A stretch of DNA of 64,000 bases. Origin: Ceriagrion tenellum (taxonomy: Eukaryota > Arthropoda > Insecta > Odonata > Coenagrionidae). This document shows, one piece after another, positions 34,901-49,900 of the stretch (position 1 is the stretch's first letter; every line of letters begins with the position of its first letter). The stretch is taken from the NCBI GenBank assembly GCA_963169105.1, contig OY720636.1, forward strand, positions 65,522,123 to 65,586,122, given 5' to 3'. A program made the position numbers and the translations under genes. Under the pieces are notes generated by a model, which saw only the letters and a program-made list of their open reading frames with translations, did not search any database and was not told where the DNA came from.

Positions 34901-37900
34901 TCCCATATCATACGAATTCTCAAGACATAGCATAACGTAGTAATATCTGCTCCGTTAGCTACCTTCTTAATGGTTCCTTTCAGTCGACTTGTATCTATTA
35001 TTTATATCTTGTATTTCTATAGTTATATACTTGTATCTATTATTTATATACTTGTATCTATTATTTATATCTTGTATTTGTATCTTGTATTATTTACATC
35101 TTATATTTATCTTGTATCTATCGCATATATATCACCGAATTTCAATTGATTTGTATCTATTTTTATCGAATCGAATTGTAAACTATTACGTTTATTTCTA
35201 CTAATTACGATAAAACTTAATGCGTTTTTTCAGGATATCGGAATTTCTCGATATAACTTTTATGCGGCTCGCATTGGTTTACTTTGATATTACTCATCGC
35301 TGGCTATCAATATTTCTGGAACGCTGATAAATTGTCTGATGGCGACGCGTAGTAAACTTTTTTAGAAATACTCTCTGCGAATATTTCATCTGCTGGAAGT
35401 TGCTGACGCAACCTCATAATTTTCTGTTCCTTTTTTGTCATGTAAAGCAGTTTCCGCGGTCTTCTTCCAAGTATATAAAGTTTTTTTTTTAATCTTTTGC
35501 TTACCTCTTCCCTCGAGTATCGGATTAAAAGGCATGTTATTGTCCCGCAATATCCTTTTTAAGTCACCGATTAACACTTAAAGATGTGATGTTTGTGCAT
35601 ATTCAGGGACTATGAAAAATCAGCCTCATTCATCTAATAATATTATGAAATAATCATACGGAAAAAAATTTTTGAAGTTAATTCACCCATTGGGGTAGAT
35701 GTAGAGAATTAAGGTAATTCACCCATTGGGGTAGATGGAAAGGACATAACGTCATCAAACTGTTGCCTAACAACCGAAATGACAACCATATTGGTTGTTA
35801 TCCCTGCTCTTTTCACACTTTCCTTTGGACGGAATGGACGAATTAGCGGATGTAAAGCAAGTATATCAACCATCTGTTTGAACATAATCTGTGATTTCAG
35901 GCTTGATAGAGTGGGAACAGAACATAATTGCACTATAAAAAAATGAGAAATTCCGCTGTGAAGGGATTTATTACGACCGGCTTCGCTTTTTACAGCATCT
36001 TCAGGACACATTAGGGTTATTTTTTATCGGAAAAGGAGCCGTATTGGTGCTGAAGATTCTGTAAAAAGTGAAACCGATCGTAATAAATCTTACCTCAGGG
36101 GAATTTGCTAACTTTTTCATACTTCTGTTCATCTGCTTGAAATTTAAGGCAATTAACTCTTGAAACATATTTTGATACTCTAGCACTATGGATTCTTCTC
36201 GATTTTACCATATTTTTCACCCGAGACACTATTATTGATTAATATAAATGTGAAAAAATGCATGCATAAGGGGAGCGCATGTTGATTTATAGTAAATATC
36301 GTTAGAAAACATTGTAAAATTGCTAAATTTGTGCGTCATTCCGCGAACCGGGGTTAACAAAGATGGCTGACAGGCCACGCTCACGCAATATCTTCTAGCA
36401 TTGGTCACAATATGCAAGCGCCCTCTCCGTCTACCTCAGTGAATTAACCTGATATCAATCCATAACTGATGTATCAATCTCCATAATCGAAGCATTACCT
36501 CTTACTGCTGGTACCAAACCGCCAAAAAAATTAATTGACTCTTGGCTTTGGGGTAGTTAATCATCAAAACTCGAAAGGGGCCGCCTTTTCGCTTAATCAC
36601 TCTGTGCGGTAGAACGCTCAGTAGAATGTCAAAGAAGCGAGTTTAATGAGACCGCCGGATGAATGCGTTTTGCCAAAAGTACGATCTGCGGGGCATGTAC
36701 GTACGTATGTATGCATACACCCGTCCCGCCGGGCACCGCGTAAACCGCGGATGTTATTCAACTTCGACCGCGTAATGAATTTCGGTTCGTCACGTCATAA
36801 TCGGGCCTCGACGTAATTGAAACTCGACCACATTGTTGGGCATCACTCCCCAACCCCCCCTCCCCTATCTCTACCAGTGCAGGCCACACAGAAAAAAAGT
36901 AATCGAGCAACTTCATCAATCTTCCTCAAATTAGTCACTTCATACACTTCCCTCGTTAGTTTCGTCATCCTCTCCCGAAGTCTCAACGAAGCGTTCTCTG
37001 CGCCTCCTCACGGCGGACTATAGAGGTTGATGCAGAGGGCACAACGTCATCAAACTGTCGTCTGACAACCGAAATAACAGCTATATTTTTTTAAATTCTC
37101 CTCTATCTCCTTACTTTCCATTGGATAGAACGACGAAATGGAAGAATGAGCGGATGAAAAGCAAGAATATCAACCATCATATATATATTATTACAGAAAG
37201 GTCTTTTTCTGTCATTCCGTATATGCTCCGTTAATACTGCACCTACAGTGATAAATGAGGTGTCATTTTAAACGTTGAATCACCGGCTTCTGACGAAAAA
37301 TACAATCCCAATCTCAAATTTGATCTCAATCTCAAAAAACGTCGCACCTTCGGATGTGCGGAAGTTAACAAAGATAATTAATCCACTTTAGATCCCGTGC
37401 TATCAACTAAATTTAGAACGGACTTGTGCCATTGTTGTTAGGAATTAAGGATTGTGATTGATAGTACCAGAGAGTATTGACATTTTTCTGGGAGAGAAAC
37501 GGGGGAACAGGTAACAGCTCGCTGGAACGTAGGTTTATGTACGCTTTGGCAACGTCGTAGAACGGAGTTGTACCCCGTCATTGGTTTGAGGAATTTAGGA
37601 TTGCGATTTAAAGTACCGGAGAGTATTGACATCTTTTTCCGGGAAAGAAACGATGGAACAGGTAACAGCTCGCTGGATCGTATGTAGATGTAGAAATTCC
37701 CGCTGACCTCTCTTGACCCCGGTACCCTTAATTTTTTTTTCTTCATCTCACGGAAGAGCGTGGAGTCGTCTCCTTTTGGCCCTCTTACTTGCGAAGCTCG
37801 CCAAGGACTGGGTGCGGGTGGTTCCGACTCCCTCATTAGTTAATTCCCCACCCCCCACCCTCGTCGTCTCATTCTTAAAGAGGGTTCATGGACCCCGAGA

Positions 37901-40900
37901 AGATTTCTTTCAAGGGGTGAGGGTGAATAGACTGACCAAGGATATATCCCGGAGGAAGACGGAAAGGTTATATGTGGGCGAGTCTTGAATGATCTACATT
38001 CGCACATTTACCGTGCTTACCGCGCCACAGTGTGGTGTAGAAGGGGAAGATAGAGCATCGGCCATTAAAAAGCGAAGGAGCCGGGAACGGTGAGATATTT
38101 TTTTCTTTAAAACAAGACCAAAATCATTAAATCCTATATGAAATGGTATTTCGCTCAAAACTGCCTTTATTTAGTTACCCGTTGAAACTCAACGGGTGTG
38201 AAAAACACTGAATTTATTATATATAAAAGACACAAAACCTGAAGAATACTGAGCGGTCTTCTTTGATTCGTCTTCTGAGTGAATGAAATTAATCGATTCC
38301 CTTGTGTACATACATATATTTGCATTCAATGACTTATTTCAGTTGCGATATTCATTTTTGATATGGGAGCTAAGTATCTTCAAACAGGATTGGAGAGTAG
38401 GGGGACAATCCAGCGGTTGAAAATGTCATGACCATTTGCAGCAGCATCCATGTTTATTTGACCAATTAATCATCCGTTACCTGGACTGCGTCTTAGTTGT
38501 AAAGGGTAGCCATAATCGTTAGTTGCGGTTTTTAAACCAAAAATGTATGTTGATTCTTAGGGCTATTGTCGATTTTCATGCATAGATGACGTTCATTCAG
38601 CAGAATACCCCGTTGTTCTTCTTTTCGGGTAAGATGAATGTAGTGACGCTATTATAGTTTCCGCCATATTAAAACAGATTGAAGTTTCGAAACAGACGGG
38701 TCAATATTTGAACAAGATTTAGAGCTGGGTACCCTTCCGTGGTTGTGTTAGGATGAGATTTGTGCGGTCCTTAGTGTAACCCGAGAAACACCACGGGAAA
38801 GTGACCGACTTAGTTTCTTTTGTTTCTTGTTTTTTGTTGGATTTTTTATTTATTTTTTCGTTTAATGCTTATAAACACTTGGTCATCATTAAATCATCGG
38901 TATGAGATCATTAGAAAATAAACTTAAACATTATATTTACGGCTTTCCCTCAGGAGTGTTGAATGTATACTTATTGTAAATATGCATTGAATTTATCGAT
39001 TACCCACCTAAGAAATCCATCATGGGGCCCCTAGGACTCTGGGCCCATTGAGGCCCATATGACTCTAGGCCCTTCTTATACAGATATTCTCTCAACATGA
39101 TATCATGGGCCCGCAGGAAAAGATGTTATTTATAGAAGCGTGAATATCTTTAAAAATCAAATCTTTGATTGCAAAGGAAACATGATATTGTTGATTTCAG
39201 AGAAAATGTGAGATTTTTCAGCTAAAAACGTGACTTTCGCACGAATACGAAGATAAATAAAAAAATAAAAAATCGATTGGAAGAATTAAAAATTTCATTT
39301 ATTCAGTCATCCGATAAAAAAATTCCAGCCCTCTATCTTGAGTGAAAGTACTTTTAAAAAGTAAAAAATAAAACCACTGCGCCGAACTCAATGATTAGCA
39401 TGGACCACCAGAGGGGCCTTTGGGGGACTCAGGGGACCCGGAGGGCTTTTTAATATAGCCTATAGGGTCCATGGACCCTCAAGGGTCCATTCTAGGGCCA
39501 TTGTTATTGAATATTTATGTCCATGAATTATCAAATGTGATTCGCACCTGTCAGTACCATTTTTACGAGGATGACCTACAAGTTTATGTAGAATGTTACT
39601 GTAATTGCATTGAGGAAACAGTTTCATTGCTTAATAAGGATATTCACGCTATATGTGCATGGGCATCGGCCAACGACCTAAAACTTAACCGACAAAACAC
39701 GAAACCAATAATAATAGGAAGTCCTTCATTTATAAACTCTCTTGACTTTGATTGCCTCCCTAAAATAACTGTTGAAGGAGTACAACTTGATTATGTTGAT
39801 GAAGTGAACGATCTCGGTGTTGTTATAAATAGAACCTTAACTTGGAACTCACATGTTCATAGTATTTCTAATAACGTTACCCACAGATATATTTTCTATC
39901 TACATGCCAAATCTCAGCTCAATCGGTCCAGTAGTTTTTGCGTGATTGAGTGACAAACATCCAAACATACAAACTTTAACATTTATAATATTAGTAGGAT
40001 TACATAGACTATTTCTTTCGAGAAAGAGTGTTGCAGATGAACTCGATGTTGAAGCCTTGAATGAAGGGTTCTGTTATCAGGCTTTTTAAACAAAATTACA
40101 TCCTTTTCAAACATATCGGTATGCTACAAATGCTACAGAAACTACTTAAGCAATCTATAATGTAGCTATGTAAACGTGATAAAAGTTTGAATATAATTTT
40201 CAACCGATGGTCTGAAAGCGATTCCCTTCCAAGTTATCAGCAAGTCTTCAAATAAACTTTTACGCATTCAGACATCACCTTGTGGAAGTATTTTATATTC
40301 GAATCCATGTTGAAAATCATTCTGGTATTTTTTCCACGGTTATTAACTGTGGAAAAGTAAAACATTTTCCATTATGAATTCAAAGTCTTCAGATAAATTC
40401 ACACAGCTAGGAATTAACTTCAGACTTATCGGGGGGGGGGGGGGGGACACACACGTCCAAAAAAATATTCGGCACAGCATGAAAAGAACTAGAATTTGTC
40501 AATGTTCAATACATTCATTGTGAAAAGTGAATTAAATTAAGACACTAAACATTTGCTTTGGGTTGCATATTTACTTGAGTAAGGTCATCTGGGCACCAAT
40601 CGATTCTAAATAAAGGTCAGCGTGCGGAGGTGGCGATGGGGATGGGCGCTGATTATGGATTAAATTAGTTGACTGTAGAAATGAACCACACACTGTTAAA
40701 ATTAGGACGAGATCATCTGTCGGTGCAAAAATAATGTAGACTCGAGTTTGGATACTGATTGAAAATGAACCAATTTAAACACCTAAGATAAATGCAAGTT
40801 ACAACCAACTTTAACCTATTTTCTTTTGCGTTGGATCTCGGTCGATCTTTTACAATACACCTCTGATTTTTTATCGCAGTGAGAACAAAAAAGAGCCGGT

Positions 40901-43900
40901 TTTTATGCGTTTTCGAACGACGTGCTCTCTTTGAAATTAATGATGAAGAAAGTTTACTTTTAATCGACATGAAACTGTTGAACTGTGTAGGGAAAACGTG
41001 TTTGAATATACTTCCAAGCCTTCAGTTATTTTTTTAGTTCAGGGTCACTTATTCCATATTTTCTGAAAACTTCAATATTGCAGCATTGAAGTGCATTACA
41101 TAAACTGATAAGAAAGTATAATATGGTTTCCAGGCTATTTTTACTGCAATTCAGCCTCTAAAGTGGAGATTGTTGCCTTGGCCTTTAAGGAGATTGCTTA
41201 TATTACAGCCATTAAAAGTCAATTTGAACTTGAAAGCATATTCTCGATTTTAAATAAAACTGTATACGAGGAGCGAAAAGTCCAGGGAAATGGAATAAAA
41301 AATGAAACCTTGCTTCCAAATTTGTTTTAAGTTATCAGCGAAATACTGCCTTAATTGAAGTCGAAATGCGGTAGTTCCATGCAAATGGCGCTTTCGGCTC
41401 CTATGGCTGGACAAATATTGTCATTAAAAATATATTTATGGAAAAATCTGCATATTTGGTACCTTTATTTTGGTTTTTTACAGGTAACACATTTATCTAG
41501 TTAAAGGAGGATTTTTGAACTGAATAATTGAAAATGTGTAACTTAGCATTTGTCTTGACTCTCATAGTCAGCCTAGAGCTACCTTAATGGAGGGCTGGTG
41601 GCTACAAACATCCCTTTTACCCTCTCCATGCAATCCCTTGAATCGAGCTAGGAAAGGGGAGACACGCTAGCTTCGCTGGGTAGGCCACATTAGGGAAAAG
41701 GTCGTGTTTCGGCATCCGCCGCTCTATAACCATTCCGAGAGGTACAGCCCCCAATCCCCCACACAATATCTCCGCGATTTGCTTTCGGCCTTGCATTATC
41801 CTCTTCTAAACTGACTCCCCATTAGCCGCGCCCTGGGAGGGAGGCTAGTCAAGAGACCGTCACGTTCCCTGGCGTAGACAACGGAAGAAATCTGGGGAGG
41901 GATTTTCGTGCGGTCCATCTCAGTTAATCTGCATATTTATCCGTGGTAATCAAGAATACTGTGCGAACAAGGATTGTCGTCCAAGTTGCCTCTTCGTGGA
42001 CCGTACTTTCCTATTTACTGGACGCGCCCTAATTTTGGCCTGATATATGTATTGGAAGACATTCGTAACTTTTTTATTACGTTTCGATGATGCCCCAGAT
42101 TACGTCATGATGAAAATGAAAAGCTACCTTTTACCAAATTACGTTAGTAAATATAGCGAATTATTTTGATCGCGGGTGTAATCATGCTCTCTTAAATTGT
42201 TACGTCTATATGTGGTGTTTGAATTTTAATGTATTTCAACAAGTTTTGCCACGGAAATGAGAGATAACTGGCATGTTTTTCCAAAAATTTTAACCGCTGC
42301 TTTTGTTAAGGTATTGTATCAATTCATTCGTGTAAATTAAAACTGGTATACATTCCAACTGCGTTTTCGCAAATCAATAACGGGCACTGCGTCACCGTTA
42401 GGTCATTACCGATTGCCTTAAAGCCAAGCCTAGCGATGGTATTGATTTAATAAGACGCGGGGTGATTTTTCGGTGGATTCTACGATTTTTAGTAGGTACA
42501 TGAGATTTCTCTAAACCTTGAGTGAGCCATCACCTTAACTACAATCGGCATTCTAAAGTTTTGACGATCTAAGATGTTTCCAAATTTTTTCCGATTGTTT
42601 TCTCGTGAAGGTGAATCGTACCGTGATATCATTTTATCATTTGAATGATTTATTTTTTATTGCCTGCTGTTTATAAGAGTCCGTTGCCTTGGTTGACAGG
42701 TAAACAATCAGTGGAATATCCTATCCTTCATGTCCGAACTTTTGTCAACCCTTGTTGGGAAATAACCAAGAGCTTTTCCGGGAAAATTATCTAGACTAAT
42801 TTCAGGGAGTTCATAAATGAAAAATAATATTTAGCATTTTTAGGAATTGTATCGTGTAGATCTCGCCATAAATTTTACAATGTTTACTAAGTGCGTTTTC
42901 TCAATTGTTTTTTATTAAAATTAAACAAATACTCAGCGGCACTTTTTACAGGATCACAAAAAGAAACCCTCAGCGAAGAAGGCGTTTTCCTTTTTTTCCT
43001 TAAGAAGTAAATCCTTTTATTCCTTTCTTTAATTCCATATAAAGAATCAGATCTAGCTGGCCTATTTTTTCATAAGTTTCGAAATCCATTGTCACATGTT
43101 TTGACTTCTGTTGAAATGGTCGGATGTAAATTGTTTTTGCATGAATTTTTGAAAACAATTCCGAGATTACTGGTGATGCCGAATGTCATGAAAACACCAT
43201 TTAACGCGTAGAATATGCAGTATTCTCGGTTTCCATTTTATTGAACGCAATCTAGGCTTAAAGACTCGTTTACTGCGTGATGGTGCTTTATTATCAAGGA
43301 AATGTGGTACACGCAATCCTTATGAATTCACAGGTTATTTTGTAAGTGCGCGAAAAACTTTTCTTTCCCCTGAGAAGGCCGATTAGCATGAGAAGCTAAC
43401 TGCCCTCTCTGATGTGCGCATGGATGTGCGTAGAAAATTTCGTCCTCTTTAAGCGGGTAATTTCTGGAGGAACTGCGCGCAGGTATGAGCTAAGGACAGG
43501 GAAATAGCCCTTGCTCTTATTCTGTGCCCATGTTCTCGTAATTTCTGTGTATCATATCGCACAATTAAGAGCCTCGGCCCAAGGGATGTGTAGGTGAATA
43601 ATTCTATAGTACATCGACCACCTGAGCTTAATTCAGGTTGTAAATTTAACAGTATAATCAAGACATTGTTGTGTCTGTAATAATCGTTTATTAACAATGG
43701 GCTATATAGGGAAACCGAGCTCCCGCCATCGTTAATCCGACGTGATAGGCGTCTGTCACACAAAATTAAGACCAGATAGTTGGGCAAATTTCGATTCGTG
43801 TCGTGTGTGGGGTTTGTGGACCAAGCCGAGGTAATGGGAGGCTCACACTTGCGGTTTCGCCATAACTTAATCCTTAGTTTCGAGGTTTATCCTCCTCGGT

Positions 43901-46900
43901 CCCCTTTACGTTAATCCCTAATACTGAAGGAGGAGGACGGGGGAACTTTATGCCCGGCGCGAACTCGGTCCTATATTCCCGAGCTTTGTCCCGTTCCCCC
44001 ATCATACCTACGTTTAATCGGTGTTTCCACCCTCCTCCGTACACGTTCCGAAAGTTACTTGCCGTACACAATTACCTCGGTCCACCCATTACGCTTCCTT
44101 TGGTACGTTCGCCCTCCTTTAACGCGACCCTCCGCTATCTCGCCTTCCACCCTCTTACTCTACTTAACTTTTACGTTGTTACGTCTCTCATGAAGTGAAG
44201 GGGTGGAAGAGGACGGAGTGAGAGAGGATGAAGTTACTTCGACCTCATCAGGTGTATCTAATTATTCGGATAGACTCAATGCCCTAATTCTATATACATG
44301 GCCGGAGTAACCCACGGCAATTTCCTCCCGGAGTCGACGCATTGATGAGAGGCGAGAGGGAGGGTTCCTCAAGGCACGATCCTAGTGCCTCGCTCCTTTC
44401 CGCGTCCCGTCGCAAGCTCGCCGTACGATCGTTCGGGCGTCGCGAGGGTTTTTGCATAGTTAGTGAAATTTGGTTTTGTTATCCGGCTTAGCCTTTCTTC
44501 TGATGTGGTGTTTCATGTCCTGGTATTTCCTTACGTCCTACGTTATAGAGGTGCTGGAGTGACTACGCCATCAAGTGCTTTGACGAGCTGTCTCGCTGTT
44601 TCTTTTTTGCATGAGTGTTTTCGTGTTTGTCATAGATGCTGTCTGGGGTTTTGAGATTTGGTGTAAGTTAACGCATGCTTTCTTGCCTTGGTAATTAATA
44701 AATAGTTGAATCAGGGGTATGGTTTGGTTTTACGGTTTTGAAGAGATATTTGTGTACCTTGATTTTAGGCTAAATGATAAAATCACACTCTCTTTTCCTA
44801 CAATGGTTACAATAAGACGACAGTTATGATCGTGTCCCTCTTTTAGGTGGAATTGCTGATGAAGTTGAAATTGTATTGTGCCCTGTATATTTATCTTTAT
44901 TTGAATAATTTTTATTTCAATATATGTTTTAGGAAAATGCAATGAGGTACCTACGTTTGTGCATCGTTCAATGCAACAACTGGGAAAATTTGTTTCTTAA
45001 AATAATTAATGCTATACTTTCTGTTACTAAGAGACTCTTCCTTTAATAATAGATAAATATTCCAGTGAGGAGTGTTCCTTTCTTAAAATAATTAATGCTT
45101 TACTTTCTTTTACTAAGAGAAACTTCCTTTAATAATAGATAAATATTCCTGTGAGGAATTTTACGGTGAAATAAATTCTTATCTATTGTATTCGCTTCAT
45201 TTTGTTTACTGAATGAATCCGAAAATATTTGCTCAGGGAAGGTACATACAAGGTATTTCGTTGGGCTTTGTTTTTGTTACTGTATTTTTACAAGTTTACG
45301 GTCTCAAAACTTAATGATGTGTCATCGGAGAGGGATTAGAGCAATTACGGCTTTTTTATCTGTATTCAATTGGCATGCATATACCATCTACGTCTTTCTA
45401 ATGTAGAATTGCTTCAATTTATCACACCCATTTCCCAAGCTTATTCTCCAGATAAAAAAATGGAAACAAGTCAGCCAACTGCTGACCGGACACCAGATGC
45501 GTTGAAATTTAACGATGAAAGGGAAAACTTTAATATTTTATCGACACTAATGTCTTTATTAAAATTATTCAATTATCTCCTCGGTTTAATTGTGCATTTT
45601 CTGCTGCGCATTTGTTAATTGGCGTTTTCCCTGTGTTTAAGAGTGCCCAATTTGGAATTATTGCGAAAGATTATACTTAATGATTTATCTCTTAAATTGA
45701 CAAACCATTTTATTTTAAATGATTCTTAGCTCTCTTAGCTCAATGTCGCAGGGCAGACCTGGAGCTCATTTTTGTTTTAGATCTTGTTCGTAGCATTTCT
45801 ACCGTCGGTGGCTTCATTCATTTCGTGATGACAATCCCCGCGAGGACCCCACTATTTTCGTAGGCAAATTTCCACGGCTGGGTCAACAGTCATCAAGATG
45901 TGATTATTTATATGTTTGGTGTTTTCCTCAGCCCGGGACTCTTGAGTACACCATGAGATGTTCTGAGAAGCTCTCTCCATGAGTTGACGTTTCGGCTCAC
46001 GTCTCGACCGTCTTCCGCAGGTTCATTAGTGTTGTTAATGATGTCCTTTTTTCCCCTCCGGTGAACGCACAGCTCCCGCGGCTCCGACCATCATCCCGGA
46101 GGAATGCAGTGCGGAGAACAACAGCGTGACCATCGCTTGGCAGCCCCCGCCAACCTCCTTCGTCGAGGGATATCTCCTGGAAATGGACGACGGAAGCGGC
46201 GGAGAATTCCGGGTAAGTCCTGACACCCTCGTTGGCTGATTTTCTTTGAACCCTCGCAAGGGAAAAGAAGTCCTTCAGACCCATTAGTTTACCCTTTTTC
46301 CCTTGTCCCAGTCCTGAACGTGGAAAGCGGACTGTTTAACACGTTTCAATTATTGCACAACCTTATGTATGTGCGAACGTGAACGCTAAATTTAGTCGGG
46401 TAAGACAGTGAATTGCAAGAACGCATGCGCGAATGCTTGAACGCGTGATGGCAAAATAGCCCCTCCTCTGATTCAATAATTATCGCCGACCAGATTGAGA
46501 AAAACATGCGGCTTTGATTTGGGTAGTTTCGTGCCCCACGTAAAACGGGCTTGATACTTTGCGCACGATTGCTAATTTGTGCTTTGAATGTCAAGACTGT
46601 GATAAAGAGAAGATTGTTGGGCAAGCGCGGAAGAGGAAGAAAGAGAATAGGTTTAATTAACGGGATTACGAATGTTAGGTAGTATGCCTATGCGAAAAAA
46701 GAATCATTTGAGATAGATAGGACCGTGTTAGTGTAGGAAAGCGGAAGGAGTTTCTCTAACTTAAGACACAACCTACCAGGAAGGGTGTTGCGCAAGCGGG
46801 GAAAGGGAAGAAAGATAATAAGTTTTATGAACGGGAATAAGAATGGCAGATAGTTTGCAGAGGCGATAAAAGAAATACTGGAGAGAGATAGGACCCTGAA

Positions 46901-49900
46901 AGTGTAGAAAACCGGGAGGATTTCCCCCAGCATTCAAAAAATCCTACCTTTTACAGGTGGAATACTAAAAATAACCATACGGTACATAAGGGGGTCTTTG
47001 AAGATATGTGTGGGTGTGTAACGGATGAAAAAGAGGTTTACAAAAATACAGAAGTACAGAGGAAATTATTAAAACAGAACCATATAGTCGGCTGGTAAGC
47101 ATGTGAAGAAGAGGCTAGAGAAGATCTTGATGAGGAGAGTAGCGTTGTATGGGGAAGAAAAGTGAACTCTCAGATAGGAGGACGAGAATAGGCTGCAGGC
47201 ATTTGAGATTTGGGCACAATGGAGAAGGATGGAGAAGATGCGGTAGACGGGAAGGAAGACCTTCCTCGATGCTCTAAGTATGGTGGGCGAGGAAAGAATA
47301 CTTTTGGATGGAATCAGGAGTAGGCAGGGTGGGTGGCTGGAGGAAGTAATAAGGGGAGATTGGTTGCACAAGACTGTGATAGAGAGAAGGATGTTGGACA
47401 ATCAGTAAATGGGGAGAGAGGGAGTAGGTTCCATGGACGGGATGAAGAAGGATAGACGTATGCCGTGGAGAAAAAGGCAATACTTGAGGGAGATAGGGCC
47501 CTGAAAAAGTAGAGAAACGGGAGGTGATTCTCTGACTTTCATCAAAACCTACCTTTTACCGGTGGAATTCTTTTATAAAGCACTGCTATATTCACTACGT
47601 TTACTAATCGATCTCAGATCGAACTGAACTCAGGCCAATCTAAAAATTTAAATCGAGCCTACTCAGATCGCCTGGTACCACCACGGACGGAAAATATCGA
47701 TAGTGAACGATCGAATCTATTCGTTGAAGCACGATTGACCTGGTGTGTAAACAAGTGCAGAGTTGGAAATTTTCTGTCGTATTCCGAGTGAACAAAACTG
47801 CCCAATTCGAAGTAGAATAACGGTGTGCTACAATATCATTAACGTAACTCCATTCACCATTACTGCACTCTTGTTACAACTGGTTACAACACGCCTTGAA
47901 TTATAACGATATTATTCGATTCTCAATGTCAACCAAAAGAATAACGAGGAGCGCCACAGACCCGCTGGTTCAATTCGATCTGAAATTGAGGCTGGCTGAG
48001 AAAGCTGGCCGAGTCAGCCCGCGTCTCAGATCGATCCTACTAGCCCTTTGCTTTTATCACACCGAGCTGATCCTGTCAGATCGATCTGAGATCAATTATT
48101 AAACGTATTGATTGATCATGGAATGACCCTTCAGTATTTAAGTATTTGCGGAGGTGTGAACTTAAATCGCGGATGAAGTAGCGCTCTTCCATTCATTTCA
48201 TTTCTTTTAAAAGTGACTATACCTCCGTGAAGCGTTCCCTCCCCTTTCCTCTCATTTCCCCCTTCTCATCTTCCAGCGTTCCCGCCATCATTCATCCTGC
48301 TACGGGACATTAATGTCTCCGTAAAATGCTCGAATCAGTTGCTTCCTGCTCCCCTACCCTCACCCTCCGCGCGAAACAAGAGGCCGAATGCGCTCCGCTA
48401 ATGAATGAAGAAGAAGAAGTTTACCCATTATGAACTTTTTTAAGGGGCTACGAGAAAACTACCCCATAGGCGTCGTGACTCCCTCCTTCGCGCCAAAAGA
48501 TTATGGCGTCCGCGCGCAATTTTTGTTCTGCGATTCATTTTCTGGGTCTCTTATCGTTTTAGTAATCGCTTCCGGTCCCTTGTGTCCCTCCCACGTCTCA
48601 TGTCCTTATCTCAAGCATGGCTGTCACAGGAGGGGAGGGTTAAATGGAGACAGATTATCTCAAGATGCATAAATGGAAGGAACTTTTTTTGCTTATGCCA
48701 TATTTTGAGTCGGTAGAATGACTCGAGGATGATCTTACCTACTCCTCTAGTACGTCCAGTGTAAGAGTATGTCATTCCTGCCAGAGTTCTCCGAATTGAA
48801 TTCTCAACACTATTCCCTCACTTCCTAGTTATTATATGGCAATCATGAGGACTCTGATTCCAACTCTCTCAACTCCTCCAGTGAATATTTTTTTAACTAG
48901 GTACTCCACGCATCCATTTCTTTACGAATTTCTGCGTCAATTTTGTAGTCTAAAACATTTTGCTGTCGCATATCGTTCTCGAGAGAGCTTCAATCACCAG
49001 CCGCACGTGTCAACTTTGTGCAGCAGCATTACTCAGTACTGCCTCGTCAATTTTGCCACGACGTCGTAACGTTAACATGATTTATAAGACTTAATGGAAA
49101 TGTTGCCTCGATGATACAAAGCGAGCGCTGCTAATATTTTTACCCTGTGGTCTACATTTATGAGAGGTTTCTGCGGTGTTGGCTCATCTGCTGCTTTGGT
49201 GGTGTCTTGACAGGTGAATGAAAGATTGCGACCAGAGATTAATTGCTTGAAAAATTTCCGATGAAAGCATAATATCATGAACTTGAGCTTTTTTTCTCCA
49301 TCTTAATGTTTCTTCTGAACTCTGAGTATAAAGTAAAAATGTAATTATCAGAGGAATTTCAATGTAAAAATAATGGTTTCTCCTTGTAATTGGATTTATT
49401 TCCATGGATTTTTTCCTGTCCCTCTGCCATTAATAGTGTGTTGTAATCGGGGGAATTTTTTTGTATGCGTGACATGAACTAAATAATTTTGCGACATTTC
49501 AATGTCTTTTGATTCTCAAGGTGGTACTAACTAAATGATGGGACAGGCAGCCGCAACTACACTCAAAGATTTCTGATTTGAATGGACTATCTTTATCTTT
49601 GAGATTAATAAAAAGGTTAAATGGCATTTCGATGCACGAAAGTGTTTTTGCAAAAATGGTTCACCTAACATGGCTACCGCGTGGAGCTTGTCCATACATT
49701 TAATGAATAATGCTCTGCCTTTTTAGATATTACTTCTATATTGGCATTTTATACACCAGCAAATACTGTACCGCGACGATTCCGCTAATGGTAGATACCT
49801 GCGTTTTTGGTGTTCGTACTTCGCAATGAACCAATTCAATATGGGCATTGGGCATTTTAAAGGCTCCAATATGCCCCTGTGCTATGGTACCAAATGTTCC

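Noticed and set aside
43449..43787. Possible solo LTR (minus strand with AATAAACG and a TATA-like word)
   Set aside because: No TG...CA borders, target duplication, primer site or second copy could be found in the window.
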